This document shows, in pieces, positions 9,282 to 17,525 of a DNA stretch of 64,000 nt. The position numbers and the translations under genes were made by a program. How positions within the stretch are numbered: position 1 is the first letter of the stretch; each line of letters opens with the position of its first letter. Source of the stretch: Fictibacillus terranigra (GTDB taxonomy: Bacteria > Bacillota > Bacilli > Bacillales > Fictibacillaceae); NCBI RefSeq assembly GCF_030412265.1, contig NZ_JAUHLN010000002.1:310001-374000 (forward strand). Direction: 5' to 3'. The notes beneath the pieces were generated by a model, which was not told where the DNA came from, did no database searches, and was given only the letters and a program-made list of their open reading frames with translations.

Positions 9282-9376
9282 TCACTATTCATAATTTCCT
9301 TCACCTGCTTCATATAGTTTGGAGACGTGATGTATCGTTTCTTTCGCACTTTTCTATACGGGAGGGATAATTCCCC

Positions 9377-11230
9377 ATGCTTGATTTAGGTAAGATTAAA
9401 ATGGAGCTGGAACGCCGCAGTGATGAACTTTTGTCCTGCCAGCAGGCGGATGGATCGTTTCGATTTTGTTTTGAAAACCCAGTTACAACAGATGCGTACC
9501 TGCTTGTCCTTTTGATCATTTGGAAATGGAGGGATGAGCCTTTAAAGCGAAACCTGGTAAATCGCATTCTCTCAAAACAGGGAACGGATGGAACATGGAG
9601 AGTATACCCTGATGAGAAAGAAGGCAATCTTTCAGTTACTATTGAAGCTTATGTAGCGCTTTGTTATTCAAAGTCTGTTAATATGGAAGATCCGCTTATG
9701 ACAAAGGCAAGAGAATATATAAGCGCAGAAGGTGGATTCAAAAAGGCCAATCTTTTAACACGCGCCTTTTTGTCTGTTAACGGAATTGTTCCGTGGCCCC
9801 GTACTCCTTTTGATCCGGGGATTCTGTTGGATCCACCAATCCTTTCACCCATCAAATTCTACGATATGAGCAGCTATGCAAGAACACATTTTGTACCGAT
9901 CATTGCAGCCATGCGAAATGATTTTTACGTAAGCCATCCTTGTAACCAGTATCTCAGTCCTTTATCAGGTAACCGGGAATCCGGCCCATTTTGGCCAGAG
10001 TTCGAAAATGATACGGTTAGCCGGCTTTTCAGCGGTTTAGAGGCCGCCTCTTCTTCCCTTCCTGCAAAAATGGAAAGATACATGCTGGACAGAATTGAAA
10101 AAGACGGTACTCTTCTCAGTTATGCGAGCAGCACGTTTTTTATGGTTTATGGATTGCTTTCCTTAGGCTATTCTAAAAATTCTCCAGCGCTTATAAAAGC
10201 GATTGAAGGAATCATTTCGCTTCTATGTTCTAATGGAACTCATCTTTTCGTCCAAAATTCTCCTTCGGCCATATGGGACACCTCATTAATACTGTATTCT
10301 TTGTTAGAAGCTGGTGTTTCTCCTGAAAATCGCCAAATTCAACAGGGTATTCGATTTCTTCTCAATCATCAGCAGTCTAAAAAAGGCGATTGGACGGTTC
10401 ATTGCGGACATACCGCTCCTGGGGGCTGGGGATTCTCTGAAAGCAACACACTCCATCCCGATACGGACGATACTCAAGCTGCTTTGCGGTCTATTTCCAC
10501 ATATGTACGCGTCTCTCCTACTTCCCTTCAGTCCTGGAACAAAGGAATCACTTGGCTGCTGGCCATGCAAAATGATGACGGAGGCTGGCCTGCATTTGAA
10601 AAAAATACGAACAAGGAATGGTTAGGATTGATCCCTGTAAAAAATGCAGCTGATGCATTAATCGATCCTTCTAATGCAGATATCACGGGAAGAGTGCTTG
10701 AATTTCTCGGCAGTTACACCGATCTGACGATAAACGATCACCCCGTTAAACAGGCGGTCAACTGGCTGAAATCCCATCAGGGGCCTGATGGTTCATGGTA
10801 TGGAAGATGGGGTGTCTGCTATATTTATGGGACATGGGCTGCAGTAACCGGCCTGGCAACTGTTCGCGGATCGGTCATCCATGATCAAAGCCTTGAAACA
10901 GCAGGAAAGTGGCTTGAATCGATTCAAAACAAGGACGGAAGCTGGGGAGAATCATGTTTAAGTGATGATGCGAAGACGTATATACCGCTCGGGTATGGAA
11001 CGGTTGTCCAAACGGCATGGGCGATCGATGCCCTCGCCTCCATCCATTCTCGCCCCACAAAACCCATCGCCGATGGAGTGAATTATTTGCTGTCTCCAAA
11101 TCTCATGGCACCAGCCTTCGATTACCCTGCGGGATCTGGTTTACCTGGTGCATTTTATGTGTTGTACCATAGCTATACCCGCATTTGGCCCCTCACTGCA
11201 CTAAGCCATGTTTACCGAAAATATGTTTAG
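9377..11230 (+). CDS. shc: Squalene-hopene / sporulenol-type triterpene cyclase
   Basis: 617 residues with repeated QW motifs (GDWTVHCGHTAPGGWGF, QNDDGGWPAFE, GPDGSWYGRWGV, KDGSWGES) that build the alpha/alpha barrels. The acid motif HPDTDDTQAAL (about residue 360) is the DxDD that protonates the substrate. Class II cyclases of this length in Bacillaceae convert either squalene to hopene or tetraprenyl-curcumene to sporulenol in spores. I cannot tell which, since no squalene or curcumene synthase is nearby. GGGAGGG lies 10 nt before the ATG. Its stop overlaps that of the convergent GDSL gene by 3 bp. Confidence 0.9.
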   Translation: MLDLGKIKMELERRSDELLSCQQADGSFRFCFENPVTTDAYLLVLLIIWKWRDEPLKRNLVNRILSKQGTDGTWRVYPDEKEGNLSVTIEAYVALCYSKSVNMEDPLMTKAREYISAEGGFKKANLLTRAFLSVNGIVPWPRTPFDPGILLDPPILSPIKFYDMSSYARTHFVPIIAAMRNDFYVSHPCNQYLSPLSGNRESGPFWPEFENDTVSRLFSGLEAASSSLPAKMERYMLDRIEKDGTLLSYASSTFFMVYGLLSLGYSKNSPALIKAIEGIISLLCSNGTHLFVQNSPSAIWDTSLILYSLLEAGVSPENRQIQQGIRFLLNHQQSKKGDWTVHCGHTAPGGWGFSESNTLHPDTDDTQAALRSISTYVRVSPTSLQSWNKGITWLLAMQNDDGGWPAFEKNTNKEWLGLIPVKNAADALIDPSNADITGRVLEFLGSYTDLTINDHPVKQAVNWLKSHQGPDGSWYGRWGVCYIYGTWAAVTGLATVRGSVIHDQSLETAGKWLESIQNKDGSWGESCLSDDAKTYIPLGYGTVVQTAWAIDALASIHSRPTKPIADGVNYLLSPNLMAPAFDYPAGSGLPGAFYVLYHSYTRIWPLTALSHVYRKYV

Positions 11231-11248
11231 TCAAAATGCGGGTATAGC
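11172..11248. repeat. 15-bp perfect inverted repeat across the convergent 3' ends
   Basis: GCTATACCCGCATTT (11172-11186) and its exact reverse complement (11234-11248), separated by 47 bp. One arm is in the cyclase codons, the other encodes the end of the GDSL protein. No ordinary terminator is seen here, so the pair could serve both transcripts. Confidence 0.5.
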
Positions 11249-11892
11249 GGACCGAAACCAGTACCGTAAACCGCTTGAGCGATCATTTTATGGCCAATGT
11301 TATTAGGGTGGATGCTGTCCCAGGATAACAGTTCTTTTTCTCTCCCGACGAATAAAGAGTAAATATCTGCCACCTTGACGTTTGGGTAATTCTCGAACGT
11401 CTGCATATGAGCGTTGAATAAGTTGACCCATTTATAGGAAAGATCCCATTTGTGATACGGATTGTAAATATTGGTCAAGCGGATAATATAACTTTTCCTT
11501 CCTTTTTCTTTCATACGAATGATGTTCTTTAAGATCGCAGAAATGTTTCTTTGACACGTTTTTAGCGTTTGAAGGAGTTCCACCTCTTCCTTTTTTAATA
11601 AATATCTCTTTCCGGCTTTGATCAAATCATTTCCACCTGCTGTAATGGTAATGATTTCTGAGTTCATCAATGATTTTCTGACGCTGGGCAGTTCGATGGA
11701 GGCTAATACATCATGTGTAGTAAAACCCTTCTTCGAGAAATTCGAGAGATGATAGGTCTTGTAAAGCGTATGTTCGAGGAGAATGGAATACCGCTGGACG
11801 AAGCTCCCACATGGATCAGAGGATCCAATTCCCACCGAAATGGAATCCCCTAAGGCGGTATAGTGAGAATTAATTTTCCATGATAAACCCAT
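11227..11892 (-). CDS. SGNH/GDSL-family esterase or lipase
   Basis: 221 residues with all SGNH blocks: YTALGDSISVG (block I, nucleophile Ser), TAGGNDLIKAG (block III, oxyanion Gly/Asn) and the DSIHPNNIGH ending (block V, Asp-His). No signal peptide. The start is taken at ATG 11892, with GGTGGGGAG 5-8 nt upstream, rather than a GTG four codons earlier inside that ribosome site. The spore germination lipase LipC of B. subtilis is of the same family and size; equivalence is only a guess. Transcribed towards the cyclase gene with overlapping stop codons. Confidence 0.8.
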   Translation of the reverse strand: MGLSWKINSHYTALGDSISVGIGSSDPCGSFVQRYSILLEHTLYKTYHLSNFSKKGFTTHDVLASIELPSVRKSLMNSEIITITAGGNDLIKAGKRYLLKKEEVELLQTLKTCQRNISAILKNIIRMKEKGRKSYIIRLTNIYNPYHKWDLSYKWVNLFNAHMQTFENYPNVKVADIYSLFVGREKELLSWDSIHPNNIGHKMIAQAVYGTGFGPLYPHFD

Positions 11893-11978
11893 CGTACTCC
11901 CCACCTTTTACTCTCAGTTACAATATAAATATGAATACACTAAAAAAAGGGTACGAAAATGAGGAGAGATTAAATCCT

Positions 11979-12115
11979 TGCCAAATTTTTTTAGAGAGTG
12001 TTATATTCTATTTTATTGAGGGATGTACATGCCTTGAGCGCAGCGAGCCCGTTCGTCGTGAATCCTTTCATCCACTACATACGAATGAATGTGCAGCGAA
12101 ATGCTGCTTTTTTTA
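11979..12115 (+). ncRNA. Candidate small RNA (~100 nt) in the gap before the phosphate genes
   Basis: The 390-bp gap 11905-12296 has no convincing gene. It holds a SigA-like promoter TTGCCA (11979-11984)-17 bp-TATATT (12002-12007) and, about 80 bp on, a hairpin GCAGC-GAAAT-GCTGC (12093-12107) with seven T. A transcript of about 12013-12114 would result. Frames through it do not look like proteins. No match to a known RNA family was recognised. Confidence 0.4.
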
Positions 12116-12195
12116 TGTCTTAGGGGGTATACTCTATAAGGGAACCATCTTGATTGTAAAGCATTTGTAAATGTTTTATTTCAAATCAAAAAAGC

Positions 12196-12226
12196 TGTTT
12201 ATCTTTAGAATCATTAAAGTTATAAT
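12196..12226 (+). promoter_or_regulatory. Likely promoter of the DUF47-pit operon
   Basis: Perfect -10 TATAAT at 12221-12226 with a poor -35 region (TGTTTATC around 12196-12203), 70 bp before the DUF47 start. A weak -35 would fit an activator-dependent promoter. Confidence 0.4.
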
Positions 12227-12296
12227 ACGAATGGTTTGGGTTAGCAAAAAATTTAGGGGAAATTTACTTTTTCTTAACAAACGGAGGTTTTAGTAT

Positions 12297-12917
12297 ATGA
12301 TATTTTCATCAAAAAAGGATTTGTTTTTGGATTTACTAACAAGCATCGCAGACAACGTCCGCGACTCCGCTCAATACTTTGTGGATTTTAAAATCAAATC
12401 CGATGAAGATTTAAAGGAATTTGCAAGAAAAATGAAGGAATATGAGAACAAGGGCGATAAATTCATTCATGAGCTGATTATCGGTTTGAACAAAACCTTT
12501 ATTACTCCCCTAGAACGAGAAGACATTTTAGAGCTTGCCAATAAGATGGACGATATCCTGGATGGCATGGAACAATGTGCTTCCAGATTTGAAATGTATA
12601 ACATTACAAAACCTGACCAATACATGGTTCAATTCGCTGGCCATATCCTGGAAGCCACTTATGAAGTTGCCGCATCTGCTAAATTGCTGCACAAGAAAAA
12701 GCTGATGGACATTCGTCCGCATGCAATTAGGCTAAACGATCTTGAATCTGTCGTTGATGACTTGCTTCGTACAAGCATCAAAAACTTATTCAGCGTTGAA
12801 AAAGATCCTATTAAAATCATGCAATTTAAAGAGCTTTATGAGCTTCTTGAGGCTATTTCTGACAGCACAGAAGATGTTGCCGATACTCTAGAAACCATTA
12901 TCATGCGTAACGCATAA
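12297..12917 (+). CDS. DUF47 (PhoU-like) phosphate transport accessory protein
   Basis: 206 residues, all helical, soluble, with PhoU-like acidic metal-binding blocks (EYENKGDKFIHELI, NKMDDILDGME and DSTEDVADTLETII). DUF47 proteins almost always precede a Pit transporter and modulate it; B. subtilis ykaA-pit is the model. GGAGG is 8 nt before the ATG, and the transporter starts 13 bp after this gene's stop, so both come from one mRNA. Confidence 0.9.
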   Translation: MIFSSKKDLFLDLLTSIADNVRDSAQYFVDFKIKSDEDLKEFARKMKEYENKGDKFIHELIIGLNKTFITPLEREDILELANKMDDILDGMEQCASRFEMYNITKPDQYMVQFAGHILEATYEVAASAKLLHKKKLMDIRPHAIRLNDLESVVDDLLRTSIKNLFSVEKDPIKIMQFKELYELLEAISDSTEDVADTLETIIMRNA

Positions 12918-12930
12918 GGAGAGATTGGCA

Positions 12931-13938
12931 ATGGATATTTTGTTTTTTCTTATCGTTTTAGTTGTTATCTTTGCTCTGGCGTTTGACTTTATCAATGGAT
13001 TCCATGATACAGCCAACGCGATTGCGACTTCTGTGTCAACGAAAGCCCTTCCGCCAAAGGTTGCGATTGCGCTCGCGGCAACAATGAACTTTGTCGGAGC
13101 ACTAACTTTTACCGGCGTAGCCAAAAGTGTTAGTAAAGATATCGTTGACCCGTTCCAATTCAATGACGAAAAGATAGGTTTGCTCATTGTATTGTCGGCT
13201 TTAATTGCCGGAATTGCTTGGAACCTGATCACGTGGTATTTCGGGATCCCTTCAAGTTCATCCCATGCCATTATCGGTTCAATCGCCGGTGCGGCCATTT
13301 CCGCAGCTGGATTTGGTGTCTTGAACTATGACGGTTTTCTAAAAATTATTCAGGCTTTAATCATTTCACCATTTGTTGCCCTAGCTGTTGGTTTTATTAT
13401 CATGACACTTTTTGCAGCGATCTTTAAAAACTTCAACAAATCAAAAACAAATAAAGGTTTCCGTACGTTTCAAATTTTCACCGCTGCTCTGCAATCCTTC
13501 TCACACGGCACGAACGATGCACAAAAAGCGATGGGTATCATTACTCTCGCATTGATTGCAGGCGGATACCACGCCACAGAAGGCATCCCAATGTGGGTAC
13601 GAGCCGCAGCAGCAGTTTCAATGGGAGTCGGGACTTCAGTTGGAGGCTGGAAGATCATTAAAACGGTCGGCGGTAAGATTATGAAACTTCAACCGGTTAA
13701 CGGAGCAGCAGCGGATTTATCTTCTGCCCTGATTATCTTCACGTTTACTGCTTTAAAATTGCCAGTCAGTACCACTCATGTTATCTCTTCTGCGATCATG
13801 GGGGTAGGTTCTGCCAAGCGTGTGAAAGGTGTTAAATGGGGAGTTGCCCGGCGCATTGTTCTGACCTGGATCATTACACTGCCGATCTCCGCTATCATTG
13901 CAGCCATCATCTATCAAATTTTGCATCTGTTTGTATAA
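12931..13938 (+). CDS. pit: PiT-family inorganic phosphate transporter
   Basis: 335 residues, about 10 membrane spans, with the two inverted PiT signatures: GFHDTANAIATSVSTKAL near the N-terminus and SHGTNDAQKAMGII in the second half. These transporters move metal-phosphate or phosphate with protons or sodium. ATG 12931 is chosen because AAGGAGA (12916-12922) lies 8 nt upstream; a TTG two codons earlier is too close. Second gene of the DUF47-pit operon. Confidence 0.93.
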   Translation: MDILFFLIVLVVIFALAFDFINGFHDTANAIATSVSTKALPPKVAIALAATMNFVGALTFTGVAKSVSKDIVDPFQFNDEKIGLLIVLSALIAGIAWNLITWYFGIPSSSSHAIIGSIAGAAISAAGFGVLNYDGFLKIIQALIISPFVALAVGFIIMTLFAAIFKNFNKSKTNKGFRTFQIFTAALQSFSHGTNDAQKAMGIITLALIAGGYHATEGIPMWVRAAAAVSMGVGTSVGGWKIIKTVGGKIMKLQPVNGAAADLSSALIIFTFTALKLPVSTTHVISSAIMGVGSAKRVKGVKWGVARRIVLTWIITLPISAIIAAIIYQILHLFV

Positions 13939-13942
13939 AAAA

Positions 13943-13974
13943 CTCTCGGGAAGAAATTCCCGGGGGTTTTTTTG
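13943..13974 (+). terminator. Terminator of the pit operon
   Basis: CTCGGGAA-GAAA-TTCCCGGG stem with a run of seven T. Confidence 0.85.
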
Positions 13975-14060
13975 TGCGGTCTTTACTTTTCATGAAACAA
14001 AGACCCTTGTCTATACCTTTTTATAAAACAAGCATATACATATAGGGAAAAAAATTTGAG

Positions 14061-14600
14061 GTGAAAAATTTGTATAACACAAGGAAGAATAATGGTTCAT
14101 TGCGTTATTTTCCGTACGGAGGCTATGATCCGTTTCATAAAGAATCCGTTTCGCATCATCCGGAAATGATTGAACATTCTCCTCCGCGTCCCCCGCTTCC
14201 TTCTTCTCCCCCATCAGGGAACCAGCAAGCTGGAGCAGCAAACCCGAACCCTTATTTCGCAGCGTATCCTCCCCCGCCGGGTCCTTTTATGAACCACTCT
14301 ATGTTCCCTCCCCGCCCGCCGTATCCCTTTAATCCTTATTTAGGAGCTAAGGGAAACGGTAAATTTAATAAGCAAAAAAATAATCAGGCAGGCAATGGAA
14401 TGTTCCCGAATCTGCAAAACGGTTTTCCATTCGGCCCCGGCGGCTTTCCCGGCGGGCAGCAATTCCCCTTTAACCAGCAGCCTTTTCAAAATCCCGGCAA
14501 TCAGGGCAGTACGTTCAACTGGGGCAAAACAATAAGTGGGATCAACTCGGCTATGGGTATGATGCAGCAGTTAGGTTCTATCATATCTATCTTTAAATAA
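14061..14600 (+). CDS. Pro/Gly/Asn/Phe-rich protein, YppG-like
   Basis: 179 residues of low-complexity sequence (PPRPPLPSSPPSG, YPPPPGPF, GFPFGPGGFPGGQQFPF) and a conserved C-terminus ending MGMMQQLGSIISIFK. That ending, and the Pro/Phe composition, recall YppG-family spore proteins. No signal peptide or membrane span. The start may be GTG 14061 or, better spaced from GAGGTG, TTG 14070. Its convergent neighbour is a YppC-type DUF2515 gene, and yppC and yppG are also close neighbours in B. subtilis, which supports the call. A coat or spore-surface role is inference. Confidence 0.65.
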   Translation: MKNLYNTRKNNGSLRYFPYGGYDPFHKESVSHHPEMIEHSPPRPPLPSSPPSGNQQAGAANPNPYFAAYPPPPGPFMNHSMFPPRPPYPFNPYLGAKGNGKFNKQKNNQAGNGMFPNLQNGFPFGPGGFPGGQQFPFNQQPFQNPGNQGSTFNWGKTISGINSAMGMMQQLGSIISIFK

Positions 14601-14610
14601 CCATTGGTAC

Positions 14611-14647
14611 AAAGAGAGCTCTTGCTTTACTGAGCTCTCTTTTTTTC
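14611..14647 (+). terminator. Terminator after the YppG-like gene
   Basis: AGAGAGCTC / GAGCTCTCT stem followed by eight T. Confidence 0.85.
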
Positions 14648-14651
14648 ATTT

Positions 14652-15851
14652 TCAGAAAAAAAGTTGTTTGGCAAGCACTGCTCCTTCCAAATGATGAAGA
14701 TCGGTCCAATGTTCTCTTTCTATGAATAAAGGATTGCTGTTTAGTAAGAAACGAAAAGAATCAGGCAGCGTTATACCATCGTGCCAATCGCCCTGTTCCG
14801 GAACATCTGAATGGAATGCCCCCCAGCAGCCCATCAGTCTTGGACTGTAAAGCCGGACAGCCTTTTTTTTCATTCTAAACAAGCCGATCCTTTCCTTGTT
14901 ATAATGCGGGGAATAAGCGGAGGAATCAGGAGTAAATACCTCTCTCCAATAATCGGATCGCGACCCCGTATGTGGCTGCTGATCGGCAAATCTTAAAATA
15001 CCAGGATGCAGTCGCTCATGAAAGAGCTGCAAATAAAGGCTTTTGCCTGTTTCGATCCTGCTGGCTAAATCGTTGAAGCCTGAAACTGATATTCCAGCAA
15101 GTTTTGTTTGATTGAGGCGAACCGGAAAGAGAATTTTAGTGAGTTGAAGAAGATTTTGAAGTTGAAAGGGAATGCTGTATAAAGCCTTTGAGTAGTTGCT
15201 ATTATGGATAAGCCGGTCTTGGATAAAGTTCTGCTCATTAATAATGAGAGCCATGGTCAGAATGCGGCTCTCTCGTTTTTCCCAGAAATGCTCCCAAACG
15301 GGTTTCATGAAAACGGATGTCTCCAATCCTTTCAGCAAGTGAAATAAACTGCTTCTCCTCCTCTTGCTCTCCTCATATAAAAGAAGCTGAGGGTAGACAT
15401 CCTGAAAGATTAAACTGTTCGCTGTCTCCAATGTCCAATAAATTTGAAAAAGCTGCTCCTCATTGAGGAGTCTTGGTAAGAATTCTCCTTTTAGATCTGT
15501 CATATGATAGCCGGCATTCCTGGATACCATATGTGCAAGGAATGCCCAATGTACTTCACGGTGGTTTTTAAAGAAGTGATAGTACGCTTCTGTTCGAGTA
15601 ATATTATTTTTGTTATGTATTTGAGTCTTCTCTTTGATAAAGCGGATCAAACTTTTTTCGCTTCCATAATAAAAAGAGGGTCCGCTATGTGAACTCTCAT
15701 GATTCAATCGAGATCTGATCCATTTACGGTCTTGCTCCGGTATGGCCCATAATATGTTTTTCTTCGATGGAATGAGCTTGCGAAGGGTGCGGATAAAGAA
15801 GGCGGAGGGAATAATGACAGTCTTTGAAAAGGATCGATAACGTGTGTTCAT
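14652..15851 (-). CDS. yppC: DUF2515 family protein (YppC-like)
   Basis: 399 residues, soluble and helical, no known catalytic motif. Blocks such as NNITRTEAYYHFFKNHREVHWAFLAHMVSRNAGYHMTDLKG and FHERLHPGILRF are typical of DUF2515 (B. subtilis YppC). The function is unknown. The N-terminal 60 residues are basic and poorly conserved. AAGGAGG lies 11 nt before ATG. Stands as a single gene whose end faces the YppG-like gene. Confidence 0.75.
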   Translation of the reverse strand: MNTRYRSFSKTVIIPSAFFIRTLRKLIPSKKNILWAIPEQDRKWIRSRLNHESSHSGPSFYYGSEKSLIRFIKEKTQIHNKNNITRTEAYYHFFKNHREVHWAFLAHMVSRNAGYHMTDLKGEFLPRLLNEEQLFQIYWTLETANSLIFQDVYPQLLLYEESKRRRSSLFHLLKGLETSVFMKPVWEHFWEKRESRILTMALIINEQNFIQDRLIHNSNYSKALYSIPFQLQNLLQLTKILFPVRLNQTKLAGISVSGFNDLASRIETGKSLYLQLFHERLHPGILRFADQQPHTGSRSDYWREVFTPDSSAYSPHYNKERIGLFRMKKKAVRLYSPRLMGCWGAFHSDVPEQGDWHDGITLPDSFRFLLNSNPLFIEREHWTDLHHLEGAVLAKQLFF

Positions 15852-15903
15852 CCAAGCACAGCCTCCTTAATCTATATTATTAAGAAGGTATGAGGGAGTA
15901 TGA

Positions 15904-15950
15904 AAAAATAAACCTTTACCTGCGTCAAGTTGACCGGAGGTAAAGGTTAT
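15904..15950 (-). terminator. Terminator of the DUF502 gene
   Basis: Minus-strand stem AACCTTTACCT / AGGTAAAGGTT followed by a T-rich tail (TTTATTTTTTC). Confidence 0.75.
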
Positions 15951-15960
15951 TCATAAGTTC

Positions 15961-16533
15961 CTATTTCGATGCCACACCGCCAGAGAGGATGAATTTCATG
16001 GCATCCTCGGGCTTAATGTCCAATACGGTTATGCTGCTTCGAGGAACTAAGAAGGTAAAACCGGCGATCTGAAACGTTTGCGGAATATAGACCGCTACAT
16101 GATCCGTGAAATGATCCGAAAGGACTTCCGGATTCTCAGTCGTAATAAATCCGATGCTTTTTAAACCGGTCGCAGGCATTTCTACCAAGACTACTGTGGA
16201 AAACGATCGTTTCTCGCCCAGCAGTGACTGAAAGGTATCTTTAATGACAGAATAGAGAGTTTTAACGAGCGGAATTCTTTCCAAGGCAGAATCCAGCAAA
16301 GATATAAACCTGCCACTGATATATTGCGACGACAGCCAGCCTAAAATGGTTAAAAGAACAACAGTCGCTAATATGCCGATTCCCGGAATATAATCGTTTT
16401 TCATATAGTCCTTCAAGGTGTCGCCAAGAATGCTGTCTAAAAAATCAAACACCTTAATGAGGACATAAAAAACCAGAATGATGGGAAGCGCAGTTAAAAT
16501 TCCATTAATAAAATATTTTGCAATAGCTTTCAA
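15961..16533 (-). CDS. DUF502 family membrane protein
   Basis: About 190 residues. Two membrane spans (roughly 10-30 and 52-75), then a soluble domain with the family block RIPLVKTLYSVIKDTFQSLLGEKRSF and VFIPQT-like segment VAVYIPQTFQIAGFTFLVPRSSI. DUF502 proteins are widespread and uncharacterised. The start is taken as TTG 16533 because AAGGAG is 7 nt upstream; TTG 16539 lies too close to it. Follows dat by 11 bp, so probably cotranscribed with it. Confidence 0.8.
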   Translation of the reverse strand: MKAIAKYFINGILTALPIILVFYVLIKVFDFLDSILGDTLKDYMKNDYIPGIGILATVVLLTILGWLSSQYISGRFISLLDSALERIPLVKTLYSVIKDTFQSLLGEKRSFSTVVLVEMPATGLKSIGFITTENPEVLSDHFTDHVAVYIPQTFQIAGFTFLVPRSSITVLDIKPEDAMKFILSGGVASK

Positions 16534-16544
16534 ATCCAAACTCC

Positions 16545-17402
16545 TTATTTTAAAACGGTAGGCTTCTTTATTTTTTCTTTCAATTTTTTCTGAAGAAGAC
16601 GCGTGACAGGCCCGATTGGAAATTCTCCTTCCTCATCACCTGTCACCGCAATGACGGGTGCGATCTCCATTGTCGTGCTGGAGAGGAACACTTCATCTGC
16701 ATGGATGAGATCACGGGTTGAAAATGCTTCCTCGGCAATGTCAATCCCTTGTTCGTTTGCGATCTTCAAGATATGCTGTCGGGTAATGCCGTTTAAAATT
16801 AAATTCGTGGCCGGATGCGTGTACAATGTTCCTTTTTTAATGATAAACAAGTTGGAAGAGGAACCCTCTGTACATGTTCCTTCCCGATGCTGAAGCGCTT
16901 CGTGGCAGCCATGGTCTGCCGCTTTTCTCTTTGCCATTGTGTTGCCCAGCAGGTTAAGGGTCTTTATGTCACACCTGAGCCAGCGGATATCTTCTGTAAG
17001 ATAGGTTTTTATTCCGTTTTCCTGAGCCTGCACGGGAGGATCCATTTTTCTGGCAAAGCCGGTGATCAAGCAAGCTGAATCCCTGTCATATAGATGATTC
17101 CTTGGAGATGCCCCTCTTGTCATCTGTATGTATACTATGCCATTATGAATCTTGTTGGCTTCAATCAGCTTAACCGTCAGATCATTTACTGTTTCGAGTG
17201 TATATGGCAGTTTCATCTCGAGTTTAGCAGCACTGTCAGCAAAACGCTTGAAATGCTCCTCCATTGAAAAAGGCTTACCGCCATAAATGTAAACCACCTC
17301 ATAAATCCCGTCTCCGAAATTATAGCCTCTGTCTTCCAAGTCTATGGATGCATGTTCTCTTTCAACAATTTTGTCTCCATAGAGTACATATTGAATTTCC
17401 AT
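16545..17402 (-). CDS. dat: D-alanine (D-amino acid) aminotransferase
   Basis: Fold-type IV PLP enzyme interconverting D-alanine and D-glutamate, supplying both for peptidoglycan. Family features: YVLYGDKIVEREHASIDLEDRGYNFGDGIYEV at the start, LRCDIKTLNLLGN holding the PLP lysine, and EGSSSNLFI plus STTMEIAPV binding the cofactor phosphate. 285 residues, like the Bacillus enzymes. ATG 17402 is preceded by GAGGTGAT; an upstream in-frame extension to 17438 has no ribosome site. Confidence 0.92.
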   Translation of the reverse strand: MEIQYVLYGDKIVEREHASIDLEDRGYNFGDGIYEVVYIYGGKPFSMEEHFKRFADSAAKLEMKLPYTLETVNDLTVKLIEANKIHNGIVYIQMTRGASPRNHLYDRDSACLITGFARKMDPPVQAQENGIKTYLTEDIRWLRCDIKTLNLLGNTMAKRKAADHGCHEALQHREGTCTEGSSSNLFIIKKGTLYTHPATNLILNGITRQHILKIANEQGIDIAEEAFSTRDLIHADEVFLSSTTMEIAPVIAVTGDEEGEFPIGPVTRLLQKKLKEKIKKPTVLK

Positions 17403-17525
17403 TTTGATATCACCTCGTAATCGATTATATGACAGCACCGGACTATTTATCTACCCTCAAGAAGAGATTCCTGACAATGTCATAAAAAAACCGGGGGAAA
17501 ACGTCTGTCTTTCTCAGATTAACGA

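Noticed and set aside
11880-12170. 96-residue plus-strand frame in the gap before DUF47
   Set aside because: It starts inside the GDSL gene, has no ribosome site and crosses the promoter and terminator of the proposed small RNA.
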